NCBI RefSeq assembly: GCF_004212215.1 | Contig: NZ_QVFV01000004.1 | Location: 124,001-188,000, forward strand | DNA from: Leptolyngbya iicbica LK | GTDB lineage: Bacteria > Cyanobacteriota > Cyanobacteriia > Phormidesmidales > Phormidesmidaceae | Direction: 5' to 3' | DNA length: 64,000 bases | In this document: in pieces, positions 10,731-19,985 of the stretch | How positions within the stretch are numbered: position 1 is the first letter of the stretch | Layout: the number at the start of each line of letters is the position of its first letter | The notes under the pieces: model-generated | Seen by the model: only the letters and a program-made list of their open reading frames with translations | The model's database searches: none | Told to the model about the DNA's origin: nothing | Position numbers and translations under genes: made by a program

Positions 10731-11571
10731 AATAAAAGTACTTATCAACAGATAAACGACTGGCAGCAATCCATCCCGGACCGTAATCTGAGACTGGTTG
10801 CAGACCAAAAGCCCTACATCGATTGAACTCGATGCAAAGAAATGCAGAGATTGATTGGATTCTATGATTCAATTGCTTGGCTACAGTTGCCGATCCGCTC
10901 AGCATTTTTGATGGGCGTTAACAGGAAAGATTATTGGTCAAAGTCCTGTTGTCGCAGACAGGTCGCCGTGCCCGCTCTTGCCAAGGCTTTTGGGCAATCA
11001 GTAACCGTCGCATCGGTCCGATCTACCACCTGTAACTGAACAAGAGCACAGCCGATGGTGTCACACACCAGACAAATCCTGACTCTCGTCATTATCGTGC
11101 GCCGCGAGGCGAGACGCTGGCCGGAATTTGCCAGCCTATCTCTGCATGAAGGGATCGGTGAATGGAGCGATGCCACAGAGAACCGTTTGGGATTGGGGAG
11201 CGGTTTTCCCTTTTCGTCGGGTGGGCCGACTGCTTGGCAGAGACTCGCCTGGGTGTTGATCACTCAATCAGGTGTTGCGTTATCGATGGAGCGATCGCAG
11301 ATCTCAGCCCAAGGTTATAACCTGATTTCCATCACAAGATGCAAATAAATTTTAGTTATCTTTTTTAGGCTGTAACCGTCACCTGAATTTTGCCTCGTAA
11401 CTTTGCTGATTTAAGACTTTTTTGGAGTTTCCATTCACTGCATAAGCAGCGAAGTCGGCTTATATATATCGGACTGTTTCGGCAATTTATGAGGCATTTG
11501 ATAGTCAATCCAATGAATGGCTTTGTTAATGTCAAGTGCCACTCATTTCTGTAGATAGTTTCAAAAGGAGT
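10731..11571. other. Intergenic region ahead of the rhodopsin gene
   Basis: About 840 bp between the divergent ndhD and the rhodopsin gene. Short open frames exist on both strands, but none has a ribosome site or a protein-like composition. The last ~230 bp (from about 11340) are clearly AT-rich and include a TATATATAT run at 11461-11470. This is a likely promoter region for the rhodopsin gene. Confidence 0.4.
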
Positions 11572-12417
11572 ATGGAATACATCACTATTGCATCAGTGCC
11601 AACTGAATTGACCGCTAATCAATTTAGTCTTGTCTATAATGCATTTTCTTTGTGCATTGCGGCTATGTTTGCAGCCGCGTTATTTTTCTTCAATGCTAAG
11701 TCTCAAGTTGGACGCAAATATCAAGTCGCTGTCATCATTTCCGGTGTAGTTGTCAGCATCGCCGGCTACCACTATTTCCGAATCTTTAATAGTTGGGAAG
11801 CCGCATATGCTCTACAAGGGAGTACCTATCTAGCAACTGAAGAACTGTTTAACGATGCTTATCGATACGTCGATTGGTTATTGACAGTGCCCTTGCTGCT
11901 AATCGAAGCAGTAGCCGTGCTAGCCCTGAGTAAAGAAGTCGCGCGTCCACTGCTGATCAAATTGGCGACCGCTGCCGTGTTGATGATTGGCACCGGATAT
12001 GTCGGCGAAGTGGCCGATTCGATTACGACGCGAGCGATTTGGGGCGCAGTTAGCACGCTACCTTTCCTGTATATCCTGTTCATTCTCTGGACCGAGTTGA
12101 GCCAAGCGGTCGAGCGCCAAGATCGACGGGTGAAGACACTGCTCAATGGCATGCGGTTTCTGCTGTTATTCTCTTGGGGCGTTTATCCGATCGCCTACTT
12201 GCTGCCAGAACTGGGAATCGCCGGAGCGACTGCCACGGTTGGTGTTCAGGTCGGCTACACAATCGCGGACTTGTTGGCTAAACCTGTATTTGGCTTATTG
12301 GTATTCTCGATTGCGCGCGTCAAAACGCAAATCGATGAAGCTCAGGTGGCCGATCAACGCCCGGTCACCGATACGAATGGCAATCGTGCCGAAGACTTGG
12401 TGGGCAGCACTCGCTAG
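11572..12417 (+). CDS. Gloeobacter-type (xanthorhodopsin-like) proton-pumping rhodopsin
   Basis: Seven-helix retinal protein, light-driven outward proton pump. From the ATG at 11572 it has 281 residues. Key residues in this numbering: His67 (AGYHYFR), Schiff-base counter-ion Asp101, Thr105 and proton donor Glu112 (DWLLTVPLLLIE, a DTE motif), Leu109 at the spectral-tuning site (green-absorbing type), Asp233, and retinal lysine Lys237 (ADLLAKP). Helix E reads TTRAIWGAVST: the Gly158 position is Gly178 of Gloeobacter rhodopsin, the residue that lets a carotenoid antenna dock. AAGGAG ends only one base before this ATG, which is tight; an in-frame GTG at 11536 (293 residues) is the alternative. 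No beta-carotene dioxygenase (blh) gene lies nearby. Confidence 0.95.
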   Translation: MEYITIASVPTELTANQFSLVYNAFSLCIAAMFAAALFFFNAKSQVGRKYQVAVIISGVVVSIAGYHYFRIFNSWEAAYALQGSTYLATEELFNDAYRYVDWLLTVPLLLIEAVAVLALSKEVARPLLIKLATAAVLMIGTGYVGEVADSITTRAIWGAVSTLPFLYILFILWTELSQAVERQDRRVKTLLNGMRFLLLFSWGVYPIAYLLPELGIAGATATVGVQVGYTIADLLAKPVFGLLVFSIARVKTQIDEAQVADQRPVTDTNGNRAEDLVGSTR

Positions 12418-12530
12418 GCAGTCAATGTCTGATATTCGCTCATCTGAAAGATGGGTTGGATGGCACACATGATTTGCTATCAACTAATTGTTGGTATGCT
12501 GCAATTTAGCGGTTGCCGCTCTCCAGTAAG

Positions 12531-12564
12531 AACCGCTCACTAAATTAGTTAGTGAGCGGTTTTT
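12531..12564 (+). terminator. Strong intrinsic terminator after the rhodopsin gene
   Basis: Perfect 13-bp stem AACCGCTCACTAA/TTAGTGAGCGGTT (12531-12543 and 12549-12561), 5-base loop, running into TTTTT at 12560-12564. It lies 114 bp past the rhodopsin stop and probably makes the gene a single-gene transcript. Confidence 0.85.
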
Positions 12565-12871
12565 GAGCGTTTGACTGATTGATCTCTGGTGCGATAAGCA
12601 GTTTCCATATCAGTTCGACAGGCTGCTTTTTGCCCTCTCTACAAATCTTTTTGCCAAGCGGAGAAAGGCTTCAAATCCTGGCTTTTGTGAGTCATAGTGC
12701 TCATATTCAGGGGCAAAAACGGGCTGAGACTGCTCATCAAATTCACGTCAGTTTCAGTCTTCGTCAAGCATGGAAATTAAATTAGGGGGAATGACCATTG
12801 CAGCTGTTCACAATCAGGTTCTGGACTGATTCAGTCAGGGTGAGATTCTGATAATTGTGCGGCTTAGAACT
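12565..12871. other. Intergenic region, nothing assigned
   Basis: About 300 bp between the rhodopsin terminator and the hetR stop. The only open frame of note (12579-12785, +) lacks a ribosome site and looks random. Nothing else was seen. Confidence 0.3.
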
Positions 12872-13905
<1,034 letters not shown>

Positions 13906-13929
13906 GTGTGCACTTTGAATGAGCCGTAT

Positions 13930-13956
13930 TGAGCAACCACGTTGCAGAATTGCTCA
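13930..13956. promoter_or_regulatory. Inverted repeat TGAGCAA-N13-TTGCTCA upstream of hetR
   Basis: Two perfect 7-bp arms at 13930-13936 and 13950-13956 separated by 13 bases, about 115-140 bp upstream of the hetR start. The arm spacing fits two half-sites on nearly the same helix face. Possible operator; the binding protein is unknown. Confidence 0.3.
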
Positions 13957-14150
13957 TCATGCTACTACTCCAAACTGAATTGATGACTCTGATTTTGGCG
14001 GCGGTCACTCTAGTCGTCCATTGGGAGACTCGGGCAATGGGCTAATATCCTCTCCGGAGTTCATGTCACTCGTTGCCGGGATCGGCGATGAGAGGACTGT
14101 TGCCCGCTCACATGGCGGCACGAGCGGCGAGCCTTGGCAAGTTGCTAAGG

Positions 14151-14498
14151 CTAAGCCCACTCTGCTCCATTAGCCGGATACGGCATGACTCGGCCACTGC
14201 CCCGGTAAGCCGTGTCGGGTTCTGTCACGGCGGGCGATCGCCCACTGCCACGATGAGCTAACAGCTCTTCCGGCGTTTGGTGAATCCGTCCGGTGCCGCG
14301 ATAGTCGTAGGTTGCATCGGGGGGCCACTGGGTGGGCACCTGACTGACGACCCGACCGCTGCCGCGATGACTTTCGGGCGATCGCGGATCACTTTCGGCA
14401 CGAGGCGCACTGAAAGTCGGCGAAAAACTCACAGCGCCCAAACAACCTAGCGTCAGACCGGCTAAGCAAAGTTGCGGCAATTTAATAGAAGCAAGCAT
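14151..14498 (-). CDS. patX: PatX-like secreted precursor with four RG[S/T]GR motifs
   Basis: 115 residues. The N-terminus is a signal peptide (basic start, hydrophobic core LCLAGLTLGCLGAVSF, likely cut near FSAPRA at residues 29-33). The rest holds four copies of the HetR-inhibiting pentapeptide, each after an aromatic or His: HRGSGR (44-49), YRGTGR (66-71), HRGSGR (82-87), YRGSGR (98-103), at intervals of 22, 16 and 16 residues. RGSGR is the active part of PatS and HetN, and the PatX family is known as the HetR-associated RG[S/T]GR protein of filamentous cyanobacteria. Its place directly upstream of hetR on the same strand fits. Export and cleavage to small peptides that bind HetR in neighbouring cells is inferred from the family. 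Confidence 0.85.
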   Translation of the reverse strand: MLASIKLPQLCLAGLTLGCLGAVSFSPTFSAPRAESDPRSPESHRGSGRVVSQVPTQWPPDATYDYRGTGRIHQTPEELLAHRGSGRSPAVTEPDTAYRGSGRVMPYPANGAEWA

Positions 14499-14589
14499 CG
14501 TTTAGATAACCCTCTGTGGTGATATTCCATGTTTCAGAGGGAGGCTGAGTCTTCAGGAAAAAAAGCCTGCGTAAATTTTCTGAATCTGG

Positions 14590-16401
14590 TTAGATAGCTG
14601 TGATTTGACTCACTAATATCCAGCCGGCATACCAGTTTGGAGTGCCCTGTAGGGACACTTGACAAGGCGTGGTGAATGCTTGGAAAGCCTTATTGACAGA
14701 CGGTTTCAGGGTGACTATAACGAGCGTTCGGCCATCCGAGAAATGAAATTTTGCCGACCACTTTTCTGCCGTTAAGGTTGGGATTAATGTGCCGTAATAA
14801 TAAGTTTCGGTTGATGGTTCCGCAGACCAGTTCGCGATGGGCTGCTGACTTAACAAATGAGGTTGTTGATAACAAGAAAACGACTCGGGATTAGTTTTAA
14901 AAATTAGCTGACGCGATCGCCATTCTGGATGTTCCGGCACGGTATCAATGAGGGGCACGATCGCGGCAGGGGCGGTGGGTTCGTCCAGTAAGGCCATTTG
15001 CATCTGGGCGACCGGCAGGTCACGGGGGTCACAGGCCTGCTCGATACACAGAGCGGCGGCCATGCCTGCGGCTTGTCCCAGCCCCAGCACGACTGGCTGT
15101 AGCCGGGTGGCACCATTGGCAATGTGCGAAACGGCGATATTTTTTTCGCAGGCTAACAAGCCGTCGATCGCAGCGGGAATCAATGCCTCATAGGGAATCG
15201 CAAACGGCGTACCCGTCCACCGCCCGCCCCAGTGCATGGCCTTGGGGGCCAGCGGCATCTCAAAGCCGGGATAGTGATGATCGTTGGGATAATTGCCAAT
15301 CGCGATCGCGCTCATTTCGCCCTGGTCATTGATGGGTAAAGCGGCGGCGAGTTCCCCTGGCTGCGGCAATATATGGGGTTCAGTCACGGTGGTCAGCCCG
15401 ACCAGGCGACGACTTTCGCGGTAGTAGGGCATCAGGGCAAAGGCTCCCCCCCCGAGCCGTCCTGGCCATTGCGGAAACGCTTCGGTGGCGAGGCCGTAAC
15501 GATCGCCGAGGGTCGATTGAATGTAATGGGCAAAGTTGCGGGAGTGCGCGATCGCTTCCTCTGCCCAAGTTTGCCAAGCCGCATCGCCCCCGATGAGCCG
15601 ATTCAGATCCTGCCCATAGTCGTTGCCCTGGGTCGGCCAATTGAGCATGAATTGGTGGTTGGGCAATCGCCCGTAGTTCATAAAGGCTTCGGCGCCACAT
15701 CCGGCCCATGCTTGGTCAAACAAACTGGAATCATAGTCAGCGGCAGGGGTGATGGGGGGCGCGGTTTGGTCTTCCCCAAAATCCTTGAGTAGCACCACCC
15801 AGGTGGGCGACTGCACGGGATAGGTTTGCAGAATGGGCCGCAGCGGCTCCGCCGGATCGGTCAAAGAGCCGGGGGCGCTGGGTTCGTTAAATTGCGATTG
15901 TGTTTCCCAGCCCCAGCGATAGGGCACTTCGCCCAGGGCCAGCAGGTCGCCTAACTCGGTGCCGTCGAGGGTGATTGTGGCGCGAATCGTGTAGTCATCA
16001 AACCGGACGCCCACGATGCGATCTCCCTCTCGAATCACCGCTTTGGGCGTCTGGTTGGCGATCCATCGCAAGTTGGGCAGCGCTTGCACCCAATCGGCAA
16101 AAATCGTGGCCCCGACCTGGGGTTCATAGGTAAAAAAGCTGACCCAGGCATTGTCTAGTCCACCGGGTTGGCGCTGCCGCAAGGCCCGGAGAAATGCGCC
16201 CCAAAGCCCGGTTTGCCAGGCGCATAATTCATTGCCGTCTGGTGCGGTGACCCCTGCCGCCGTCAACATGCCCCCCAACCAGGGCAACTCACTGACCAGG
16301 ACCGTCTTTGCCCCCCGTCGCGCCGCTTGAATGGCCGCTGCGGTGCCCCCAGCTCCACCGCCAACCACTAAAACATCAGTTGTGAGCATTTCTGAAACCA
16401 T
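14590..16401 (-). CDS. FAD-dependent oxidoreductase (FAD_oxidored family)
   Basis: 603 residues. The N-terminal dinucleotide-binding fold is plain: DVLVVGGGAGGTAAAIQAAR (GxGxxG) at about 9-28, followed by an acidic strand end. Further FAD-contact segments are LDGTELGDLLALG and ACEKNIAVSHIANGATR, the last typical of the family annotated as FAD-dependent oxidoreductase or xanthan-lyase-like. No signal peptide is evident, so it probably acts in the cytosol. Substrate unknown. The C-terminal ~100 residues look like a separate beta-rich domain. An alternative start is the ATG four codons in. Confidence 0.75.
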   Translation of the reverse strand: MVSEMLTTDVLVVGGGAGGTAAAIQAARRGAKTVLVSELPWLGGMLTAAGVTAPDGNELCAWQTGLWGAFLRALRQRQPGGLDNAWVSFFTYEPQVGATIFADWVQALPNLRWIANQTPKAVIREGDRIVGVRFDDYTIRATITLDGTELGDLLALGEVPYRWGWETQSQFNEPSAPGSLTDPAEPLRPILQTYPVQSPTWVVLLKDFGEDQTAPPITPAADYDSSLFDQAWAGCGAEAFMNYGRLPNHQFMLNWPTQGNDYGQDLNRLIGGDAAWQTWAEEAIAHSRNFAHYIQSTLGDRYGLATEAFPQWPGRLGGGAFALMPYYRESRRLVGLTTVTEPHILPQPGELAAALPINDQGEMSAIAIGNYPNDHHYPGFEMPLAPKAMHWGGRWTGTPFAIPYEALIPAAIDGLLACEKNIAVSHIANGATRLQPVVLGLGQAAGMAAALCIEQACDPRDLPVAQMQMALLDEPTAPAAIVPLIDTVPEHPEWRSRQLIFKTNPESFSCYQQPHLLSQQPIANWSAEPSTETYYYGTLIPTLTAEKWSAKFHFSDGRTLVIVTLKPSVNKAFQAFTTPCQVSLQGTPNWYAGWILVSQITAI

Positions 16402-16686
16402 GACGGAGAAGGGGCGATCGCGCTGGACACCATGAGATTACAGCGATCTGTCAACATTCCTGTATCGGCAAGCAGGTGGGTTGTCAGCATTCGCTCTGTG
16501 AATATATCGGGTTGTCCCGATGCAGAAGGGGTTGTACAGCTGATGAGGTGGGTGGCAGCGCGGCCAATTCCTCGCGCCTGCAACCATCGTCGGGCTTTGC
16601 ATTGAGCCTGTAATGATGGATTGAGGAAATCGCATGGAGTCTCACGACTTTTCGATAATTTAGGCAAGGGCCGTTCATCAACTGCC
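16402..16686. other. Intergenic region upstream of lysS
   Basis: About 285 bp between divergent genes. Short frames on the minus strand have no protein-like composition. It serves as promoter region for lysS and for the FAD oxidoreductase. Confidence 0.3.
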
Positions 16687-16692
16687 TATAAT
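16687..16692 (+). promoter_or_regulatory. Consensus -10 box for lysS
   Basis: TATAAT, a perfect sigma-70-type -10 hexamer. No good -35 is visible. If used, transcription would begin near 16699, which excludes the in-frame ATG at 16691 and supports the lysS start at 16727. Confidence 0.5.
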
Positions 16693-16726
16693 GAAGGTTT
16701 GTTTGTGTCGCCCACTTCCCAACCTC

Positions 16727-18298
16727 ATGGCCCAAAACGAGTCACCCAAACCCGATCAGAGTACGTCTACCCTTGATGAAATCCGGGCGACCCGACTGCA
16801 AAAGGTGCAGCAGCTCACCGAAGCGGGACTCAACCCCTTTGCGTATCGGTGGGAGAAGACCCACAGTGCCGCCGAATTGCAAGACAAATATCAGGATTTA
16901 GCAGCAGGCGCAGAAGTTGACGATGAAGTGGCGATCGCGGGCCGCATCCTGGCTCGCCGCGTGTTTGGCAAACTCGCCTTTTTCAACATTCAGGACGAGA
17001 GCGGCACCATCCAGCTCTATCTGGACAAGAAGGTGATTCGCGACAGCATGGCCGATAATCCCGACGCCTTTAACCAGGTGAAGCAGCTCACCGACGTGGG
17101 CGACTTCATCGGCGTGCGCGGCACCCTTAAGCGCACCGACAAAGGCGAACTCTCCGTCAAAGTGCAGGAATACGCCCTGCTCACCAAGTCCCTGCTGCCT
17201 CTGCCAGACAAATGGCACGGCTTGACGGACGTGTCGAAGCGCTACCGTCAGCGCTATGTGGATTTGATCGTGAATCCTGCGGTGCGCGACACCTTTCGCA
17301 AGCGGGCGCTGATCACCTCGGGCATTCGTCGCTTCTTTGAAGATCGCGGTTTTCTCGAAATCGAAACCCCGGTGCTGCAAAGCGAAGCGGGGGGCGCGGA
17401 GGCGCGGCCGTTCACCACTCATCACAACGCGCTGGACATGCCGCTGTATCTGCGCATCGCCACCGAACTTCACCTGAAGCGGTTAGTCGTGGGCGGTTTT
17501 GAAAAGGTGTTTGAGATTGGCCGTATCTTTCGCAACGAAGGTGTCTCCACCCGCCACAACCCTGAATTCACCAGCATCGAGGTCTACGAAGCGTATGCTG
17601 ATTACCATGACTTCATGACGATGACGGAGCAGCTCATTGCGCAGGTGGCCGAGTCGGTGTTGGGCACTACCCAAATTACTTACCAAGGCCAGGCAGTCGA
17701 CCTGACTCCGCCCTGGCGGCGAGCCACCATGCACGAGTTGGTGAAAGAGAAAACGGGGCTGGACTTTGAGCAGGTGGACGACCTTGCTACCGCCAAAGAC
17801 AAAGTCAAGGCGCTTGGCATGACAGATTTAGACGGCTGCGATTCCCTCGGGCGGCTACTCAACACCGTGTTTGAAGAAACGGTTGAGGCGGATCTAATCC
17901 AACCGACCTATGTGATTGATCACCCGCTTGAGATTTCGCCCCTCTCCAAACCTCACCGCAGCAAACCCGGTGTGGTGGAGCGGTTTGAACTGTTTATTGT
18001 GGGTCGCGAAACCGCTAATGGCTTCTCGGAGTTGACCGACCCCATTGATCAGCGGATCCGATTTGAGGCCCAAGCGGCCCGCAAAGCCGCTGGTGATTTG
18101 GAAGCGACGGGGGTCGATGAGGACTTCCTGAATGCGCTGGAGCACGGGATGCCGCCCACCTGTGGCCTGGGCATCGGTATCGATCGCCTCGTCATGCTGC
18201 TGACTGATAGCCCTAGCATCCGCGATGTGATTGCCTTTCCGCTATTGAAGCCCGATCGCGCCGCCGACAGTGAAAGCGAATCGACCGCTGAGGCTTAA
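16727..18298 (+). CDS. lysS: Lysyl-tRNA synthetase, class II
   Basis: 523 residues from the ATG at 16727. Charges tRNA-Lys in the cytosol. N-terminal OB-fold anticodon domain ([19 protein letters not shown] to about residue 150), then the class II catalytic core: motif 1 around [10 protein letters not shown], motif 2 [20 protein letters not shown], motif 3 [13 protein letters not shown]. The C-terminal ~15 residues are an acidic/Ser extension. An upstream in-frame ATG at 16691 overlaps the -10 box and is unlikely to be used. Confidence 0.97.
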   Translation: MAQNESPKPDQSTSTLDEIRATRLQKVQQLTEAGLNPFAYRWEKTHSAAELQDKYQDLAAGAEVDDEVAIAGRILARRVFGKLAFFNIQDESGTIQLYLDKKVIRDSMADNPDAFNQVKQLTDVGDFIGVRGTLKRTDKGELSVKVQEYALLTKSLLPLPDKWHGLTDVSKRYRQRYVDLIVNPAVRDTFRKRALITSGIRRFFEDRGFLEIETPVLQSEAGGAEARPFTTHHNALDMPLYLRIATELHLKRLVVGGFEKVFEIGRIFRNEGVSTRHNPEFTSIEVYEAYADYHDFMTMTEQLIAQVAESVLGTTQITYQGQAVDLTPPWRRATMHELVKEKTGLDFEQVDDLATAKDKVKALGMTDLDGCDSLGRLLNTVFEETVEADLIQPTYVIDHPLEISPLSKPHRSKPGVVERFELFIVGRETANGFSELTDPIDQRIRFEAQAARKAAGDLEATGVDEDFLNALEHGMPPTCGLGIGIDRLVMLLTDSPSIRDVIAFPLLKPDRAADSESESTAEA

Positions 18299-18428
18299 CA
18301 TTGTGGGCATTAAACGGTGAAAGGGGACTGAGCTGCAGGGCAGATGCGTCAAGAAGTCCCGACCGTGGGTACAATTTGTCTGTTATCGCTGCCCCACGGG
18401 AGCGCTGTAGGAGAACACGGGGAATCCC

Positions 18429-18683
18429 ATGCCAAGAACACCCAGCGAATATATTGTCCACTTGCTGTTTGATGGCGGGCATCATCAAGAGGTCAAGTTT
18501 TCGACGATTCAAGAATTCCAGAAATGGTATAGCTCCGAGTTGATGCCCAAACAGTCGGACGACGCCTTTATTAACGTGCCGATTCCCAAAATCAACCCCG
18601 GCGAATATATGGTGATCCGCCCCTCGAAGCTCTTGGCGATTCGGGTGGAACCGGTCTTTAGCTCCAGTGTCGAACGATTCTAA
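18429..18683 (+). CDS. Small conserved cyanobacterial protein of unknown function
   Basis: 84 residues, soluble, no signal peptide or membrane segment. Sequence features: EYIVHLLFDGGHHQEVKF, then IQEFQKWYSSELMPK, and a C-terminal EYMVIRPSKLLAIRVEPVF. I recall similar ~83-residue proteins widely in cyanobacteria, without a known function. The stop TAA shares its last A with the ATG of mltA (18683), so the two are translationally coupled. Confidence 0.75.
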   Translation: MPRTPSEYIVHLLFDGGHHQEVKFSTIQEFQKWYSSELMPKQSDDAFINVPIPKINPGEYMVIRPSKLLAIRVEPVFSSSVERF

Positions 18684-19918
18684 TGCGGCAAGTGTTGAGA
18701 ACAGGGCTAGTTAGCGCGATTGCGCTTTCAGGTTTGGCAAGTTTGGCCTGGCTGCTGCCAGCACCTCGTCCCGTCACCGCTAAGCCAATGGGTGGGGAGA
18801 GTGCTCAGGCGATCGCTGCCGCAACGATCGCTCCCCTGCCCCCACTCACCCCACGAGAGCACTGGCCCGACTCACCGCTGACCGATGATTTGCTCTGGCA
18901 AGGAGATGCATCAGCGGCCCAGTTGCGACTGTTAACGGCGATCGCCCATAGCCTCAGCTATCTCGATACGCCCGCCGCGGCGGAAGCTTACGCCAACTAT
19001 CCCATTGAGGGCGTGACGCGCGATCGCGTCCGCCGCAGTCTGCAACGCTTTCGTACGCTGGTGTTGACCAGTGCGTCGTCCGCTGAACTGCAAACCGCTG
19101 TGCAGCAAGAGTTTCAGCTATATCAGTCAATTGGTAACGACGGCGAAGGGAAAGTTCATTTCACGGGCTATTTTGAACCGACCTATGCGGCCAGTCGCGT
19201 TCCTACAGCGGAATACCGCTATCCCTTGTATCGACGTCCGGCGAATTTGGATGAGTGGGTGCTGCCCCATCCCACCCGCATGGAATTAGAGGGCAAAGAT
19301 GGTCTGCAAAGTGCCAGCGGTCCCCTCAAAGGCTTGGAACTGGTGTGGATGCGCGATCGCCTCGAAGCCTTCCTAGTCCAGGTTCAGGGATCGGCACGGC
19401 TACGGTTGACCGACGGCAGTTTTATGTCTGTGGGCTATGCCGGACGCACGGAGTATGACTACGTCAGCCTCGGTCGCGAACTGATCAATGACGGTCAGGT
19501 CCCCGCTGAGGGCATGACGTTAGAGCGGCTGCTCGACTTTTTTGCCGCTAATCCCGCTGCGTTGGATGACTATATTCCCCGCAACGATCGCTTCGTCTTC
19601 TTTCGCGAAACCGCAGGTGGTCCCCCCACGGGTACCTTCTCCGTACCCGTCACCGCTGGCCGTTCCATCGCGACGGATAAAGCCATCATGCCGCCAGGGG
19701 CCTTGGCTCTCATTACCCTCGACTGGCCCATTCCCGATGCTGACGACACTTGGCAAGCCATGCCCATCAGCCGCTATGTGCTTAATCAGGATACTGGGGG
19801 TGCCATTCAGGGGCCGGGGCGTGTCGATATTTATGTGGGCAGTGGCGACGCGGCGGGTGCCCAAGCGGGACAAGTCAACACCGACGGTCAACTCTTCTTT
19901 CTGCTGTTAAAGCAATAA
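18683..19918 (+). CDS. mltA: Membrane-bound lytic murein transglycosylase A
   Basis: 411 residues. Cleaves peptidoglycan glycan strands with 1,6-anhydro formation in the periplasm. N-terminal signal/anchor (SAIALSGLASLAWLLPAP, residues ~11-28). The MltA domain is seen in VHFTGYFEPTYAASR, LVQVQGSARLRLTDG and VGYAGRTEYDY; the C-terminal 3D domain with conserved Asp residues is in DTGGAIQGPGRVDIYVGSG. No lipobox Cys is present, unlike the E. coli enzyme. Coupled to the small gene upstream. Confidence 0.93.
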   Translation: MRQVLRTGLVSAIALSGLASLAWLLPAPRPVTAKPMGGESAQAIAAATIAPLPPLTPREHWPDSPLTDDLLWQGDASAAQLRLLTAIAHSLSYLDTPAAAEAYANYPIEGVTRDRVRRSLQRFRTLVLTSASSAELQTAVQQEFQLYQSIGNDGEGKVHFTGYFEPTYAASRVPTAEYRYPLYRRPANLDEWVLPHPTRMELEGKDGLQSASGPLKGLELVWMRDRLEAFLVQVQGSARLRLTDGSFMSVGYAGRTEYDYVSLGRELINDGQVPAEGMTLERLLDFFAANPAALDDYIPRNDRFVFFRETAGGPPTGTFSVPVTAGRSIATDKAIMPPGALALITLDWPIPDADDTWQAMPISRYVLNQDTGGAIQGPGRVDIYVGSGDAAGAQAGQVNTDGQLFFLLLKQ

Positions 19919-19985
19919 TCTCAACACTTGGCTTGTAGCCCTAAATGTCCACAGTTGCCATCAGTGAGATGCCTGCTGGCGATGG

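Noticed and set aside
12579-12785. 68-codon frame after the rhodopsin terminator; nearby GGCTTCAAATCC resembling a tRNA T-arm
   Set aside because: No ribosome site for the frame, and no cloverleaf can be drawn around the T-arm-like string.
13959-14045. 28-codon hydrophobic frame (MLLLQTELMTLILAAVTLVV...) on the plus strand between patX and hetR
   Set aside because: No ribosome site, overlaps the presumed regulatory region of hetR, and too short to judge without conservation data.
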